DNA of 64,000 nucleotides from Thalassovita sp. (lineage in GTDB: Bacteria > Pseudomonadota > Alphaproteobacteria > Rhodobacterales > Rhodobacteraceae): NCBI GenBank assembly GCA_017792425.1, contig CP051233.1:2869728-2933727 (forward strand), written 5' to 3'. The notes beneath the pieces were generated by a model that worked only from the letters and a program-made list of their open reading frames with translations, had not been told where the DNA came from and did no database searches. This document shows positions 7,907 through 16,754 of this stretch, piece after piece. Position 1 is the first letter of the stretch; every line of letters begins with the position of its first letter. The position numbers and the translations under genes are program-made.

Positions 7907-10099
7907 ATGACCGACTTGGAAGGTGGCGCGCGACCACCGAAACAGCCCGGCAATGCGCCGACAGTGTTTGCCCCGACCTCGGCGCTTGGCATCCTGGCCC
8001 TGTTGATGACGTCAGGCGCGGCACAGGCACAGGAACTGCCCTCTTTCGGACTGTACGGCACACCTGGCCTGATCGACATGCCGTCCGCTGACATGGCGCC
8101 CGATGCCACCCTTTCTACGACGACCTCTTATTTCGCCGGCACACTGCGCAGCACCCTGACGTTTCAGGTTCTGCCCCGCCTGACCGCCAGTTTCCGCTAC
8201 TCCGCGATCCAGGATCTGTACCTGCCGGGATGGGATCAGGGCACCTACTATGACCGCAGTTTTGACATGCGGTATCAGTTGCTGGACGAAACCAGCCGCC
8301 GTCCGGCCGTGGCCATCGGCCTGCAGGATTTCATCGGTACCGGCCTGTACGGTGGCGAATACATCGTCGCCACCAAGAACATCACACCGCGTCTGCGCCT
8401 GACCGGTGGTTTGGGCTGGGGGCGTCTGGGCAGCTATGGCGCGCTGGGGTCAACCGGCACCCGCCCAACGGAACTGATCGGCGAGGGCGGCATTCCCACA
8501 TATGACCGCTGGTTCCGGGGCGATTTCGCTGCCTTCGGTGGCATCGCGTGGCAGGCGACGGACCGGCTGACGCTGACGGCCGAATACTCGTCCGACGCCT
8601 ATGTCGAAGAACAGGGCACCGGCAACACCAATCCGTCATCCACCACCTATGGCCCCGTTTTTGATCGCAAATCGCCCTGGAACTTCGGGCTGGACTATCG
8701 CCTGAGGAACGGCACGCAGCTTTCACTCTATACATTGTACGGGACGGAAATCGGGGCGTTGGTTACATTTCACACCAATCCGCTGGTTTCTCGCACCCCC
8801 AGCGGCACCGAAAGCGCGCCCTTGCCTGTCGCCCGGCGCAGCGCCGCTGCCCGGACCGATCTGGGTTGGCAGAACGATGCAGACATCGTTGACAGCCTGC
8901 CCGCGCGCCTGCGCAAATCACTGGATAGCCAAGGGCTGCGCCTGCTGGGGCTGGACCTGACCGCGACCGCCGCCACACTGCGGCTTGGCAACCCGCGGTA
9001 TGGAGAAGAACCGCAGGCCATCGGTCGCGCGGCCCGGTCAATGTCCCGCGTGCTGCCCGGTTCGGTTGAAACGTTTGTCATAATCCCCGTCGTCAATGGG
9101 ATAGAGATGTCGGCCATCACCATCAACCGAACGGATCTGGAAAGGCTGGAAAACGCCCCGGCCGACCAGATGCTGGCCCGTCTGGGGGTTGCGGATGGCC
9201 GCGGCATGGCAGCGGGACTGCAGGATGCGGATACCCAGCGTCTGAACTGGTCCATCGCGCCCTACATGCAACTTAGTGTTTTTGACCCGGACAACCCGGT
9301 ACGTGCCGATTTCGGGGTGCGCGCCTGGGCGCGCTATCAGATCCAGCCGAATCTGATCCTGTCCGGCTCGATCACCAAGAAACTGTCGGGAAACCTCGAT
9401 TCCGTTACGCGCCCCATCCCGTCCGGCCTGCCACGCGTGCGCACGGACTATGCCGAATACAGCCGACAGGGCGACCCGGCGCTTGAACACCTTACGCTCA
9501 GCCATTTCAGCCGCCCGGGCCGGGATTTGTATGGACGGATCACCGCCGGATACCTGGAAACCATGTATGCCGGTGTGTCCACGGAACTGCTGTGGAAACC
9601 TGTGGACAGCCGCCTGGCCTTCGGGGCTGAACTGAACTGGGTCCGCCCGCGCGACTTTGACCAGTTGTTCGGTCTGCGCAGCAACGTGACCGCAGGAGGT
9701 ACCATCCCCGAGCTGAACGGCCATCTGTCCGCCTATTACGACTTTGGTAACGGGTTCCACGGTCAGTTGGATGTGGGGCGGTATTTGGCCGGCGATCTTG
9801 GCGCGACAATTTCGCTGGACCGCGAATTCGCGAACGGCTGGCGCGTCGGGGCCTATGCCACTTTCACCGATGCAGATATCGACGATTTCGGCGAAGGGTC
9901 GTTCGACAAGGGGATCCGAGTGACCATTCCGTTCGGCTGGGCATTGGGCAGACCGTCCCGCAAGGCCAACACGATCACCATCCAATCACTAACCCGCGAT
10001 GGCGGGGCGCGTGTGAATGTGAACGACCGCCTGTACCCGATGGTTCGGGATTACCACCAGCCGGAACTGGCTAAAGAATGGGGACGTTTCTGGCGATGA
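7907..10099 (+). CDS. yjbH: YjbH-type outer membrane beta-barrel protein (exopolysaccharide export)
   Basis: 730 residues from the ATG at 7907, which has AGAGG seven bases upstream; an in-frame ATG at 7886 lacks a ribosome site. An N-terminal hydrophobic stretch ending in AAQA is a signal peptide. The mature protein starts with the YjbH/GfcD signature LYGTPGLIDMPSA and continues as alternating amphipathic strands, consistent with a large outer-membrane barrel. YjbH works with the YjbEFG products in making or exporting an extracellular polysaccharide. It overlaps yjbF by 4 bases. The 125 bases before it (7761-7885) show no gene. Confidence 0.9.
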   Translation: MTDLEGGARPPKQPGNAPTVFAPTSALGILALLMTSGAAQAQELPSFGLYGTPGLIDMPSADMAPDATLSTTTSYFAGTLRSTLTFQVLPRLTASFRYSAIQDLYLPGWDQGTYYDRSFDMRYQLLDETSRRPAVAIGLQDFIGTGLYGGEYIVATKNITPRLRLTGGLGWGRLGSYGALGSTGTRPTELIGEGGIPTYDRWFRGDFAAFGGIAWQATDRLTLTAEYSSDAYVEEQGTGNTNPSSTTYGPVFDRKSPWNFGLDYRLRNGTQLSLYTLYGTEIGALVTFHTNPLVSRTPSGTESAPLPVARRSAAARTDLGWQNDADIVDSLPARLRKSLDSQGLRLLGLDLTATAATLRLGNPRYGEEPQAIGRAARSMSRVLPGSVETFVIIPVVNGIEMSAITINRTDLERLENAPADQMLARLGVADGRGMAAGLQDADTQRLNWSIAPYMQLSVFDPDNPVRADFGVRAWARYQIQPNLILSGSITKKLSGNLDSVTRPIPSGLPRVRTDYAEYSRQGDPALEHLTLSHFSRPGRDLYGRITAGYLETMYAGVSTELLWKPVDSRLAFGAELNWVRPRDFDQLFGLRSNVTAGGTIPELNGHLSAYYDFGNGFHGQLDVGRYLAGDLGATISLDREFANGWRVGAYATFTDADIDDFGEGSFDKGIRVTIPFGWALGRPSRKANTITIQSLTRDGGARVNVNDRLYPMVRDYHQPELAKEWGRFWR

Positions 10100-10728
10100 C
10101 ATTCAAGACTGCGATCATGGCGCCCCTGTTGGCGCTGGCGCTTGCCGGGTGCGGAAACGATGCGGACAAGGGCAGCGCACTGGCGATCGCCAAGGGCCTG
10201 TTTCCCGCCAAGGCCTCGGCTGGCGTACCCCAGAAAATTGACAGGCAGGCCGCCCTGGCCCGGACCTCTGGTCCCTTGGTGGTGGTATCGGCTGGCGCCC
10301 AAGCCAACGAAGCCCTGCTGCTGCGGATCGAAGAAAACGGGCCATACGAAACTTTTGCGACTGCGAACCGTCAGACTGTTACCTTCCGGCAGGGAATGGT
10401 CACCTCGACCCGCGGACTGGGCGATGACCTGATGTCGTCCAACCCGGATCAGGCCCTAGCCCTGATCACAGCGCGCAAACCTGGCGCGTCAACGCGGCAG
10501 ATGCAGTATCTGGACGGCGCAAACAACCGGATCAATGTGCAATTCAACTGCGACTTGGCCATTGCCGGGCAGTCACGGCAAATGGTGAGCATGACGGAAA
10601 CCTGCACATCCGAATCCCGGGATTTCGTCAACGAATACCATGTGGACAGCGGCGGGCATATCGTCAACTCGCGCCAATGGATCAGCCCGATGATCGGCAG
10701 CTACAACATCGTCGTCTTGCGCCGCTAA
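10096..10728 (+). CDS. yjbF: YjbF/GfcB family lipoprotein
   Basis: 210 residues from the ATG at 10096, which overlaps the yjbH stop as ATGA. The N-terminus is a lipoprotein signal with lipobox LAGC, so it is probably anchored to the outer membrane through the cysteine at about residue 19. The body matches the YjbF/GfcB group (GLGDDLMSS and a C-terminal ISPMIGSYNI segment), partners of YjbH in capsule or exopolysaccharide biogenesis. An ATG 18 bases upstream is also in frame but would put six residues before the signal peptide. A bidirectional terminator follows. Confidence 0.86.
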   Translation: MTFKTAIMAPLLALALAGCGNDADKGSALAIAKGLFPAKASAGVPQKIDRQAALARTSGPLVVVSAGAQANEALLLRIEENGPYETFATANRQTVTFRQGMVTSTRGLGDDLMSSNPDQALALITARKPGASTRQMQYLDGANNRINVQFNCDLAIAGQSRQMVSMTETCTSESRDFVNEYHVDSGGHIVNSRQWISPMIGSYNIVVLRR

Positions 10729-10740
10729 TTGCCGCAGACA

Positions 10741-10772
10741 AAAAAAGGGCGCGGCAAGTACCGCGCCCTTTT
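10741..10772. terminator. Bidirectional rho-independent terminator between yjbF and the YjbE-like gene
   Basis: Perfect 8-base stem GGGCGCGG / CCGCGCCC (10747-10754 and 10761-10768) with a CAAGTA loop, a run of A before and TTTT after. It can therefore serve both the plus-strand yjbHF operon and the minus-strand small gene. Confidence 0.85.
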
Positions 10773-10791
10773 CACGAATTCCAAGCAGAAC

Positions 10792-10998
10792 TTACGAGTC
10801 GCCTGCTGCGATAACCCCGATGATCAGGATGCCGCCAATGATCGCACCGGCGCCGCCAAGTCCCAGCGACCCGGCCGCTTCCAGCGACGCCTGGGTGGAT
10901 ACGAACGGATCATCCGATACGTTGGTGTCGGCGAATGCCGGTGCGGCCGAAGTCACGGCCAGAGCAGCCGCGGCTGCGAAAGCAAACTTCTTCATCAT
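10792..10998 (-). CDS. Small secreted Gly/Ala-rich protein, YjbE-like
   Basis: 68 residues from the ATG at 10998 (or 67 from the next ATG at 10995, which has the better 7-base spacing from AGGAG). It has a clear signal peptide ending APAFA, then a short mature peptide of about 45 residues: an acidic/Ser-rich start followed by a Gly-Ala-Ile-rich hydrophobic stretch ending AAGDS. This layout (signal peptide plus tiny Gly-rich mature part) resembles YjbE/GfcA, the first product of the enterobacterial yjbEFGH operon. Here it is convergent with yjbHF and shares their terminator. Assignment rests on neighbourhood and composition, not on a clear alignment. The 178 bases upstream hold its promoter region only. 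Confidence 0.7.
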   Translation of the reverse strand: MMKKFAFAAAAALAVTSAAPAFADTNVSDDPFVSTQASLEAAGSLGLGGAGAIIGGILIIGVIAAGDS

Positions 10999-11176
10999 AT
11001 CACTCCTAAAACTTCCCTTGGGGCAACCCGAGTCACCCCGTCTCTTTCTTTGTCTCATACCCGACGGAAAAAGCAAACGCTGATGTCGGGCCAAACCCGT
11101 CAAACTGCGCCAAACAAACAAAATTGCACACAAAATGGGCCTATTTCGCAACACCCTGACAGGTCAGGCCGCCGGA

Positions 11177-12274
11177 TCAGGTGTTGAACAAGAAGTGCAT
11201 GACGTCGCCATCCTGCACGACGTATCCCTTGCCTTCGGCCCGCAATTTCCCGGTTTCACGCGCTTTCGCCTCTCCGCCGCAGGCGATGTAGTCATCATAG
11301 GCGACCGTTTCCGCGCGAATGAATCCACGCTCGAAATCACCGTGGATGACCCCTGCAGCCTGTGGTGCCTGCGTCCCCTGACGGATGGTCCAGGCGCGGG
11401 CTTCCTTCGGGCCAACTGTAAAGTAGGTCTCTAGGTGCAGCAGGTCGTAACCAGCACGGATCAGGCGATCCAGACCGGCCTCTTCCAGTCCCATTTCCTG
11501 CAGGAACATGGCTGCCTCGTCATCGTCCAACTGGCTGATCTCTTCCTCGATCCGAGCGGAAATGATGACATGGGCGTTGCCCTGCTCTGCCGCCATCTTC
11601 GCCACCTGATCCGAAAACGCGTTGCCCGTCGCCGCGTCTTCCTCGGACACGTTGCAGACGTACAGGACCGGTTTGGTCGTCAGCAATTGCAACTGTTTCC
11701 ACAGCTTGGAATCCTCGACCGAGACCTCGACCATACGGGCAGGCTTGCCGTCCTCGATCATTGCCTGGGCAGCAGCCAGCAGGCGATCCTGTTCCTTGGC
11801 TTCCTTGTCGTTGCCCTTCAGCTTACGCACCAGGTTGGCGCGGCGCTTCTCGATCGATTCCAGGTCGGCCAGCATCAGCTCGGTCTCGATGGTTTCGGCG
11901 TCGGCCACCGGATCCACGCGTCCTTCGACATGGGTCACGTCACCATCTTCAAAACAGCGCAGGACATGGGCGATCGCGTCCACCTCGCGGATGTTGGCCA
12001 GGAACTGGTTACCCAGGCCCTCGCCCTTGGACGCGCCCTTCACCAGCCCGGCGATGTCGACAAAGGTCATGCGAGTGGGAATGATCTGCTTGGACCCGGC
12101 AACCGCGGCCAGCTTGTCCAGACGCGCGTCCGGCACAGCCACATCACCAACATTAGGTTCAATCGTGCAGAACGGGAAATTTGCGGCCTGCGCCGCCGCC
12201 GTCTTTGTCAGCGCGTTGAACAGGGTGGACTTGCCCACGTTCGGCAGCCCGACAATACCCATCTTGAAACCCAT
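11177..12274 (-). CDS. ychF: YchF/Ola1 family redox-regulated ATPase
   Basis: 365 residues, standard for YchF. The N-terminal G1 loop GLPNVGKS is followed by the switch region DIAGLVKGAS. The usual NKxD specificity motif is replaced by NVSE, the change that makes YchF/Ola1 proteins ATP- rather than GTP-preferring. A TGS domain occupies the C-terminus (near TYFTVGPKEARAW, ending VMHFLFNT). YchF associates with ribosomes and affects stress responses. It is divergent from trpA with a 171-base shared promoter region. Confidence 0.96.
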   Translation of the reverse strand: MGFKMGIVGLPNVGKSTLFNALTKTAAAQAANFPFCTIEPNVGDVAVPDARLDKLAAVAGSKQIIPTRMTFVDIAGLVKGASKGEGLGNQFLANIREVDAIAHVLRCFEDGDVTHVEGRVDPVADAETIETELMLADLESIEKRRANLVRKLKGNDKEAKEQDRLLAAAQAMIEDGKPARMVEVSVEDSKLWKQLQLLTTKPVLYVCNVSEEDAATGNAFSDQVAKMAAEQGNAHVIISARIEEEISQLDDDEAAMFLQEMGLEEAGLDRLIRAGYDLLHLETYFTVGPKEARAWTIRQGTQAPQAAGVIHGDFERGFIRAETVAYDDYIACGGEAKARETGKLRAEGKGYVVQDGDVMHFLFNT

Positions 12275-12445
12275 TATCGGCCTCCGTCAAATCCGTTTCG
12301 CCGCTCTTAGAACGCGGGGGGCCACAAGGCAAGGCCGCCACCCGCCCGGCAGGCCCGGGAAATTGCGGTTTCCGCGCGGCTTTGCATTGAGTTCTGCCCC
12401 TTTTTGCGGCAAATCGGAGCGGACCAAGGACAAGGGAAGCCCCGG

Positions 12446-13237
12446 ATGACTCGCATCGACGCAAAATTCGCCAGCCTGCACGCCGAGGGTAAAAAGGCCT
12501 TCGTTGCCTACATCATGGCCGGAGACCCAGACTATCAGACCTCGCTGGAGGTGCTGAAGGGACTGCCAGGCGCGGGCGTGGACGTCATCGAACTGGGCGT
12601 GCCTTTCACCGATCCAATGGCGGACGGCCCGACAATCCAGCTGGCCGGGCAGCGTGCGCTGGAAGGCGGACAGACCCTGCAAAAGACGCTGGATATGGCG
12701 ACAGAGTTCCGCCAGTCCGACGATACCACCCCGATCGTGCTGATGGGTTACTATAACCCGATCTTCAACCGCGGCGTCGACACGTTCCTGAAAGATGCCA
12801 AAGCGGCTGGAATCGACGGGCTGATCGTGGTGGACCTGCCCCCCGAGGAGGACGAAGAACTGTGCATTCCCGCCCAGAAGGCCGGTTTGAACTTTATCCG
12901 CCTGGCGACGCCCACCACCGACGACAAACGCCTGCCGACCGTGCTGCAGAATACCAGCGGGTTCGTCTACTACGTGTCGATCACCGGAATCACCGGCGCA
13001 GCGGCGGCCGAGGCGGCGGACGTCAGCCCCGAAGTGGCGCGGATCAAGTCCGCGACGGACCTGCCGGTTATCGTCGGCTTTGGCATCCGCACCCCCGAAG
13101 TGTCGCAGGCGATCGCCGGTGTGGCCGATGGTTGCGTTGTCGGATCAGCCATCGTGGGTGAAATCGCTTCGGGCAAGCCGGTGGCCGAGGTGCTGAGTTT
13201 CGTCAAGTCCCTGGCCGACGGGGCGCATCGCGCGTGA
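12446..13237 (+). CDS. trpA: Tryptophan synthase alpha subunit
   Basis: 263 residues from the ATG at 12446, which fits the conserved TrpA start (MTRIDAKFASL); the longer in-frame extension from 12404 is not conserved. Cleaves indole-3-glycerol phosphate to indole and glyceraldehyde 3-phosphate in the TrpA2B2 complex. Catalytic Glu49 (in VIELGVPF) and Asp60 (in DPMAD) are present, as is the phosphate-binding VGFGIRTP segment. It is not next to trpB, which is on the opposite strand at 20844. A dispersed repeat begins about 10 bases after its stop. Confidence 0.97.
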   Translation: MTRIDAKFASLHAEGKKAFVAYIMAGDPDYQTSLEVLKGLPGAGVDVIELGVPFTDPMADGPTIQLAGQRALEGGQTLQKTLDMATEFRQSDDTTPIVLMGYYNPIFNRGVDTFLKDAKAAGIDGLIVVDLPPEEDEELCIPAQKAGLNFIRLATPTTDDKRLPTVLQNTSGFVYYVSITGITGAAAAEAADVSPEVARIKSATDLPVIVGFGIRTPEVSQAIAGVADGCVVGSAIVGEIASGKPVAEVLSFVKSLADGAHRA

Positions 13238-13247
13238 TCAGCCGGGT

Positions 13248-13325
13248 TTGATCCAATGGGGCGCTGACGCGCCCACGATATCTCGTCGTCTGCCTCCGGC
13301 TTCCTCCTCGGGTTTGGCGCTGGCT
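13248..13325 (+). repeat. Dispersed intergenic repeat, copy A (after trpA)
   Basis: Begins TTGATCCAA, followed by GCGCTGACGCGC, then GATATCTCG and a CCTCCGGCTTCCTCCTCGGG tail. The same ordered blocks recur at 41329 and 60412, and inverted at 41503, each just downstream of a stop codon. GCGC..GCGC can form a short hairpin. No coding potential seen. Confidence 0.7.
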
Positions 13326-13339
13326 GTGGGTGTGGCGCG

Positions 13340-14116
13340 TCAAGCCAGGACCACGTCCAGCAGCATCATCAGGATCAGCCCCGTGATCAGCCCGGTGGTG
13401 GCCCGGTTCTGGTGGCCGTAGCGATGGGTTTCGGGGATGATTTCGTGGCTGATGATATACATCATCGCCCCTGCCGCGAAAGTCAGCCCAAGCGGTAGCA
13501 CATAGACTGAGGCGTGGATCAGCGCGACGCCCAGCAACCCGCCCAGGGGCTCTACCAGCCCGGTCAGCAAGGCGATCAGGAACGACCGTCCCCGCGCGTA
13601 CCCCTGCCCGCGCAACGCCACCGCGACGGCCAGCCCCTCGGGCGCATTCTGCAATCCGATCCCGGTGGCCAGCGACATGCCGTTCTTCACATCCCCGCCG
13701 CCAAAGCCGATCCCCACCGCCATGCCTTCGGGAAAGTTGTGAATCGTGATCGCGATCACGAACAGCCAGATCCGGGGGAGTGTCCCCGGATCCGCGCCTT
13801 CTGGCCCGATGATGAAATGTTCATGCGGCAGCCGTTCGTTCAACCAGGCCACCAGCAAGGCCCCCAGCGCAATCCCCAGCCCCGCCGACAGGGCTGCGGC
13901 AGCGACGGAACCGTAAATCTCGGTCCCGGCGTCGATCCCCGGCAGGATCAAGGAAAAGAAAGAGGCCGACACCATCACCCCGGCCGCAAACCCCAGCATG
14001 GTGTCATTCCAGCGGCGACTGATCTGGCGCCCGAACAGCACCGGAACGGCGCCTGCCCCGGTCATCAGCCCCGCCCCCAGGCTGGCCAAGGTGCCGATCA
14101 GGATGATGTTGTTCAC
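13340..14116 (-). CDS. ZIP family divalent metal transporter
   Basis: 258 residues with about eight hydrophobic helices. The metal-binding helix motifs are evident: HNFPEG in helix 4, QNAPEG in helix 5 and HEIIPE in the next helix, all typical of the ZIP (ZupT-like) family that imports zinc, iron or manganese across the inner membrane. The region between helices 3 and 4 contains a short loop with HEH. The gene ends about 15 bases after copy A of the dispersed repeat and follows a MaoC gene on the same strand by 15 bases. The metal specificity cannot be told. Confidence 0.92.
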   Translation of the reverse strand: MNNIILIGTLASLGAGLMTGAGAVPVLFGRQISRRWNDTMLGFAAGVMVSASFFSLILPGIDAGTEIYGSVAAAALSAGLGIALGALLVAWLNERLPHEHFIIGPEGADPGTLPRIWLFVIAITIHNFPEGMAVGIGFGGGDVKNGMSLATGIGLQNAPEGLAVAVALRGQGYARGRSFLIALLTGLVEPLGGLLGVALIHASVYVLPLGLTFAAGAMMYIISHEIIPETHRYGHQNRATTGLITGLILMMLLDVVLA

Positions 14117-14131
14117 GTTGCGCCTTTCCGC

Positions 14132-14578
14132 TTAGCCTGCTGTTGGCCTGCGCCGCAGGATATGGGTGGTGGTATAGGTCATCACCCTCTCGGCGTTCTG
14201 GTTGTAGGTGTCATACCTAATCCGCGTGCGTCCGATATGCGGCCTGGATTTGGACGGCTCTGCCCCGGTCACTTCTCCTTTGGCGTGCAGGGTGTCACCC
14301 GGCCTGACCGGCAGCAACCACCGCAGTTCATCCACGCCGGGCGACCCCAGCGATGCCTCGTTCCAGATATTCGCATCCAGTGTCAGCAGGAAGGTCACGG
14401 CCATGGTTTGAAACCCGCTGGCGATCAACCCGCCATAGGGGGTTTCCTGCGCGGCCTTTTCATCCACATGGAACGGCTGGGGATCGTATTTCTGCGCAAA
14501 TTCAATCATTTCCCCCAACGGGACTTCCCGGCTGCCGGTCGTGAACGTGAACCCGACGGGCAAATCATCGAAAAACAT
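14132..14578 (-). CDS. MaoC family (R)-hydratase-like dehydratase
   Basis: 148 residues forming a single hot-dog fold. The hydratase 2 motif is visible as YDPQPFHVDEKAA, where Asp and His are the catalytic pair, followed by YGGLIASGF. Such proteins hydrate or dehydrate enoyl/3-hydroxyacyl-CoA. It is divergent from lldD and directly upstream of the ZIP gene on the same strand. The substrate is unknown. Confidence 0.9.
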   Translation of the reverse strand: MFFDDLPVGFTFTTGSREVPLGEMIEFAQKYDPQPFHVDEKAAQETPYGGLIASGFQTMAVTFLLTLDANIWNEASLGSPGVDELRWLLPVRPGDTLHAKGEVTGAEPSKSRPHIGRTRIRYDTYNQNAERVMTYTTTHILRRRPTAG

Positions 14579-14706
14579 GCCTTCCTCCTGTGCTTGCCGG
14601 AACGACAGTGGCGCAACCTGCCGCAGGGGGCAACGGCATTAAGGATTGCCCTCTCGTCACTATATTGGTAAGGAAACCTCACCAAAATGAGCGAAAAGGC
14701 CCCGCC

Positions 14707-15870
14707 ATGCCCGTCATCACCTGCATCGAAGACCTCAAGCGCATCTATCACCGCCGCGTGCCCAAGATGTTCTATGACTACGCCGAAAGCGGCAGTTGGA
14801 CTGAACAGACCTTCCGCGAGAACACCAGCGACTTTGACGATATCCGCCTGCGGCAGCGCGTGGCGGTGGACATGTCCGGGCGTTCGACAGCCACTCAGAT
14901 GATCGGGCAGGATGTTTCAATGCCCGTCGCGCTGGCTCCGGTGGGGCTGACAGGGATGCAATGTGCCGACGGAGAAATCAAGGCTGCCCGCGCCGCCGAG
15001 GCCTTTGGGGTGCCCTTCACCCTGTCCACCATGTCCATCAACTCGATCGAGGATGTGGCCGAGGCGACGACCCGCCCGTTCTGGTTCCAGCTTTATACGA
15101 TGAAGGACACCGATTTCGTAAGCCGCCTGATCCAGCGGGCGAAGGATGCGAAATGTTCGGCGCTGGTGATCACGCTGGATCTGCAAATTCTGGGGCAGCG
15201 GCACAAGGATCTGAAAAACGGCCTGTCCGCCCCGCCCAAGCTGACCCCCGCCACCATCGCCAACCTGATGACGAAATGGTCTTGGGGGATAGAGATGCTG
15301 GGCGCCAAGCGGCGCAATTTCGGAAATATTGTTGGCCATGTGCAGGGTGTGACGGATGCCGCCAACCTGGGCGCATGGACGGCGGAACAGTTCGACCCCA
15401 CGCTGGACTGGGGCAAGATCGCCAAGATCAAGGAAGAATGGGGGGGGGCCGTCATCCTGAAGGGCGTCCTGGACGCAGACGACGCGAAAATGGCGCTGCA
15501 GGTGGGCGCAGACGCAATCGTGGTATCGAACCACGGAGGGCGACAACTGGATGGGGCGATCAGTTCAATCCGGGCGCTGCCGTCGATCCTGGACGCCGTC
15601 GGCGACCAGGTAGAAGTCCACTTGGACAGCGGCATCCGCAAGGGACAGGACATCCTCAAGGCCGTGGCGATGGGGGCGAAGGGCACCTATATCGGCCGGT
15701 CGTTCGTCTATGGGTTGGGTGCGATGGGCCAGGCCGGCGTCACCAAGGCGCTAGAGGTGCTGCACCGCGAAATGGACGTGTCGATGGCCCTGTGCGGACG
15801 GCGCACGATCGCTGAACTGGACCGTTCAATCCTGATGATCCCCGAAGATTTCGAAGGCCGCTGGCAGTAG
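14707..15870 (+). CDS. lldD: FMN-dependent alpha-hydroxy-acid oxidizing protein, L-lactate dehydrogenase type
   Basis: 387 residues from the ATG at 14707, the start that matches the family (MPVITCIEDLKRIYHRRVP). It has the FMN-dependent TIM barrel: N-terminal MFYDYAESG, the ALAPVGLTGM substrate/FMN region, and the active-site segment SNHGGRQLDG with the catalytic His and Arg. This group includes membrane-bound L-lactate dehydrogenase LldD, which feeds electrons from lactate to quinone. Related lactate and mandelate enzymes are hard to tell apart by sequence. Expressed alone, with a terminator just after it. Confidence 0.88.
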   Translation: MPVITCIEDLKRIYHRRVPKMFYDYAESGSWTEQTFRENTSDFDDIRLRQRVAVDMSGRSTATQMIGQDVSMPVALAPVGLTGMQCADGEIKAARAAEAFGVPFTLSTMSINSIEDVAEATTRPFWFQLYTMKDTDFVSRLIQRAKDAKCSALVITLDLQILGQRHKDLKNGLSAPPKLTPATIANLMTKWSWGIEMLGAKRRNFGNIVGHVQGVTDAANLGAWTAEQFDPTLDWGKIAKIKEEWGGAVILKGVLDADDAKMALQVGADAIVVSNHGGRQLDGAISSIRALPSILDAVGDQVEVHLDSGIRKGQDILKAVAMGAKGTYIGRSFVYGLGAMGQAGVTKALEVLHREMDVSMALCGRRTIAELDRSILMIPEDFEGRWQ

Positions 15871-15893
15871 GCGCGCGCCGTTGCCCCATCCAG

Positions 15894-15919
15894 AAAGGCC
15901 CTTGTGAAAAAGGGCCTTT
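15894..15919 (+). terminator. Terminator hairpin after lldD
   Basis: AAAGGCCCTT (15894-15903) pairs with AAGGGCCTTT (15910-15919). The hairpin starts 23 bases after the lldD stop and ends in a short T run. Confidence 0.7.
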
Positions 15920-16006
15920 CCAATCTGCCGAGACTCGTCTATACGCGCGGCTTCATGCGGGGATACAGCCTTGGAGGATCCCCGGAACCAAACTAGGAGA
16001 ATTACT

Positions 16007-16627
16007 ATGGCTGGATCAATTCCTGATCTTCACGCCGAGGTCCGGACGGGGACAGGCAAGGGCGCCGCTCGTCAGGCACGTCGGGACGGCAAGGTGCCGG
16101 GTATCGTTTTCGGTGGCGAATCTGAGCCCCTGCCGATCAACCTGCCCTTCAACGCGCTGCTGAAAAGCCTGAAGGCCGGTCGCTTCAAGTCGACCCTGTT
16201 CAACCTGAAGGTTGACGGCCAGGACGACGTCCGCGTGATCTGCCGCGACGTCCAGCGTGACGTGGTCAAAGACCTGCCGACCCACGTGGACTTTATGCGC
16301 CTGCACCGCAACTCGCGCATCAACCTGTACATCCACGTGAACTTTGATAACCAGGAAACCTGCCCCGGCATCAAGAAGGGCGGCGTTCTGACCATCGTGC
16401 GCCCCGAAGTCGAACTGGAAGTTCTGGCGGGTGACATTCCGGATCACATCACCATCGACCTGTCGAATGCACAAGTCGGTGACGTGCTGCACATCAGCGA
16501 CGTGACCCTGCCGGAAGGCGTTAAGCCGACCATCGACCGTAACTTCGTGATCGCGAACATCTCGGCTCCGTCGGGCCTGCGTTCGGAAGAAAACGAAGCA
16601 GACGCAGAAGAAGCCGCAGAAGAATAA
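16007..16627 (+). CDS. rplY: 50S ribosomal protein L25/general stress protein Ctc
   Basis: 206 residues from the ATG at 16007, with AGGAGA at the right distance upstream. The N-terminal 5S rRNA-binding L25 domain (GKGAARQARRDGKVPGIVFG) is followed by the Ctc-type beta domain, so this is the long two-domain form normal in alphaproteobacteria rather than the 94-residue E. coli form. The C-terminus is strongly acidic (EENEADAEEAAEE). It sits upstream of pth, a common pairing, but with its own terminator between them. Confidence 0.96.
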   Translation: MAGSIPDLHAEVRTGTGKGAARQARRDGKVPGIVFGGESEPLPINLPFNALLKSLKAGRFKSTLFNLKVDGQDDVRVICRDVQRDVVKDLPTHVDFMRLHRNSRINLYIHVNFDNQETCPGIKKGGVLTIVRPEVELEVLAGDIPDHITIDLSNAQVGDVLHISDVTLPEGVKPTIDRNFVIANISAPSGLRSEENEADAEEAAEE

Positions 16628-16661
16628 TCTGCGCTTCTCCCCGAATTCGGGGGACAGTATC

Positions 16662-16688
16662 AGGCGCGGCCCTCGGGTCGCGCCTTTT
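16662..16688 (+). terminator. Rho-independent terminator after rplY
   Basis: Stem AGGCGCG / CGCGCCT (16662-16668 and 16679-16685) followed by TTTT, 34 bases after the rplY stop. Confidence 0.8.
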
Positions 16689-16754
16689 CGTTTCAGCGGA
16701 TTGAATTTGCCAGGCGTGGCCAATACCTTGCGCCGCACCAAGCAGGAGAATGAC

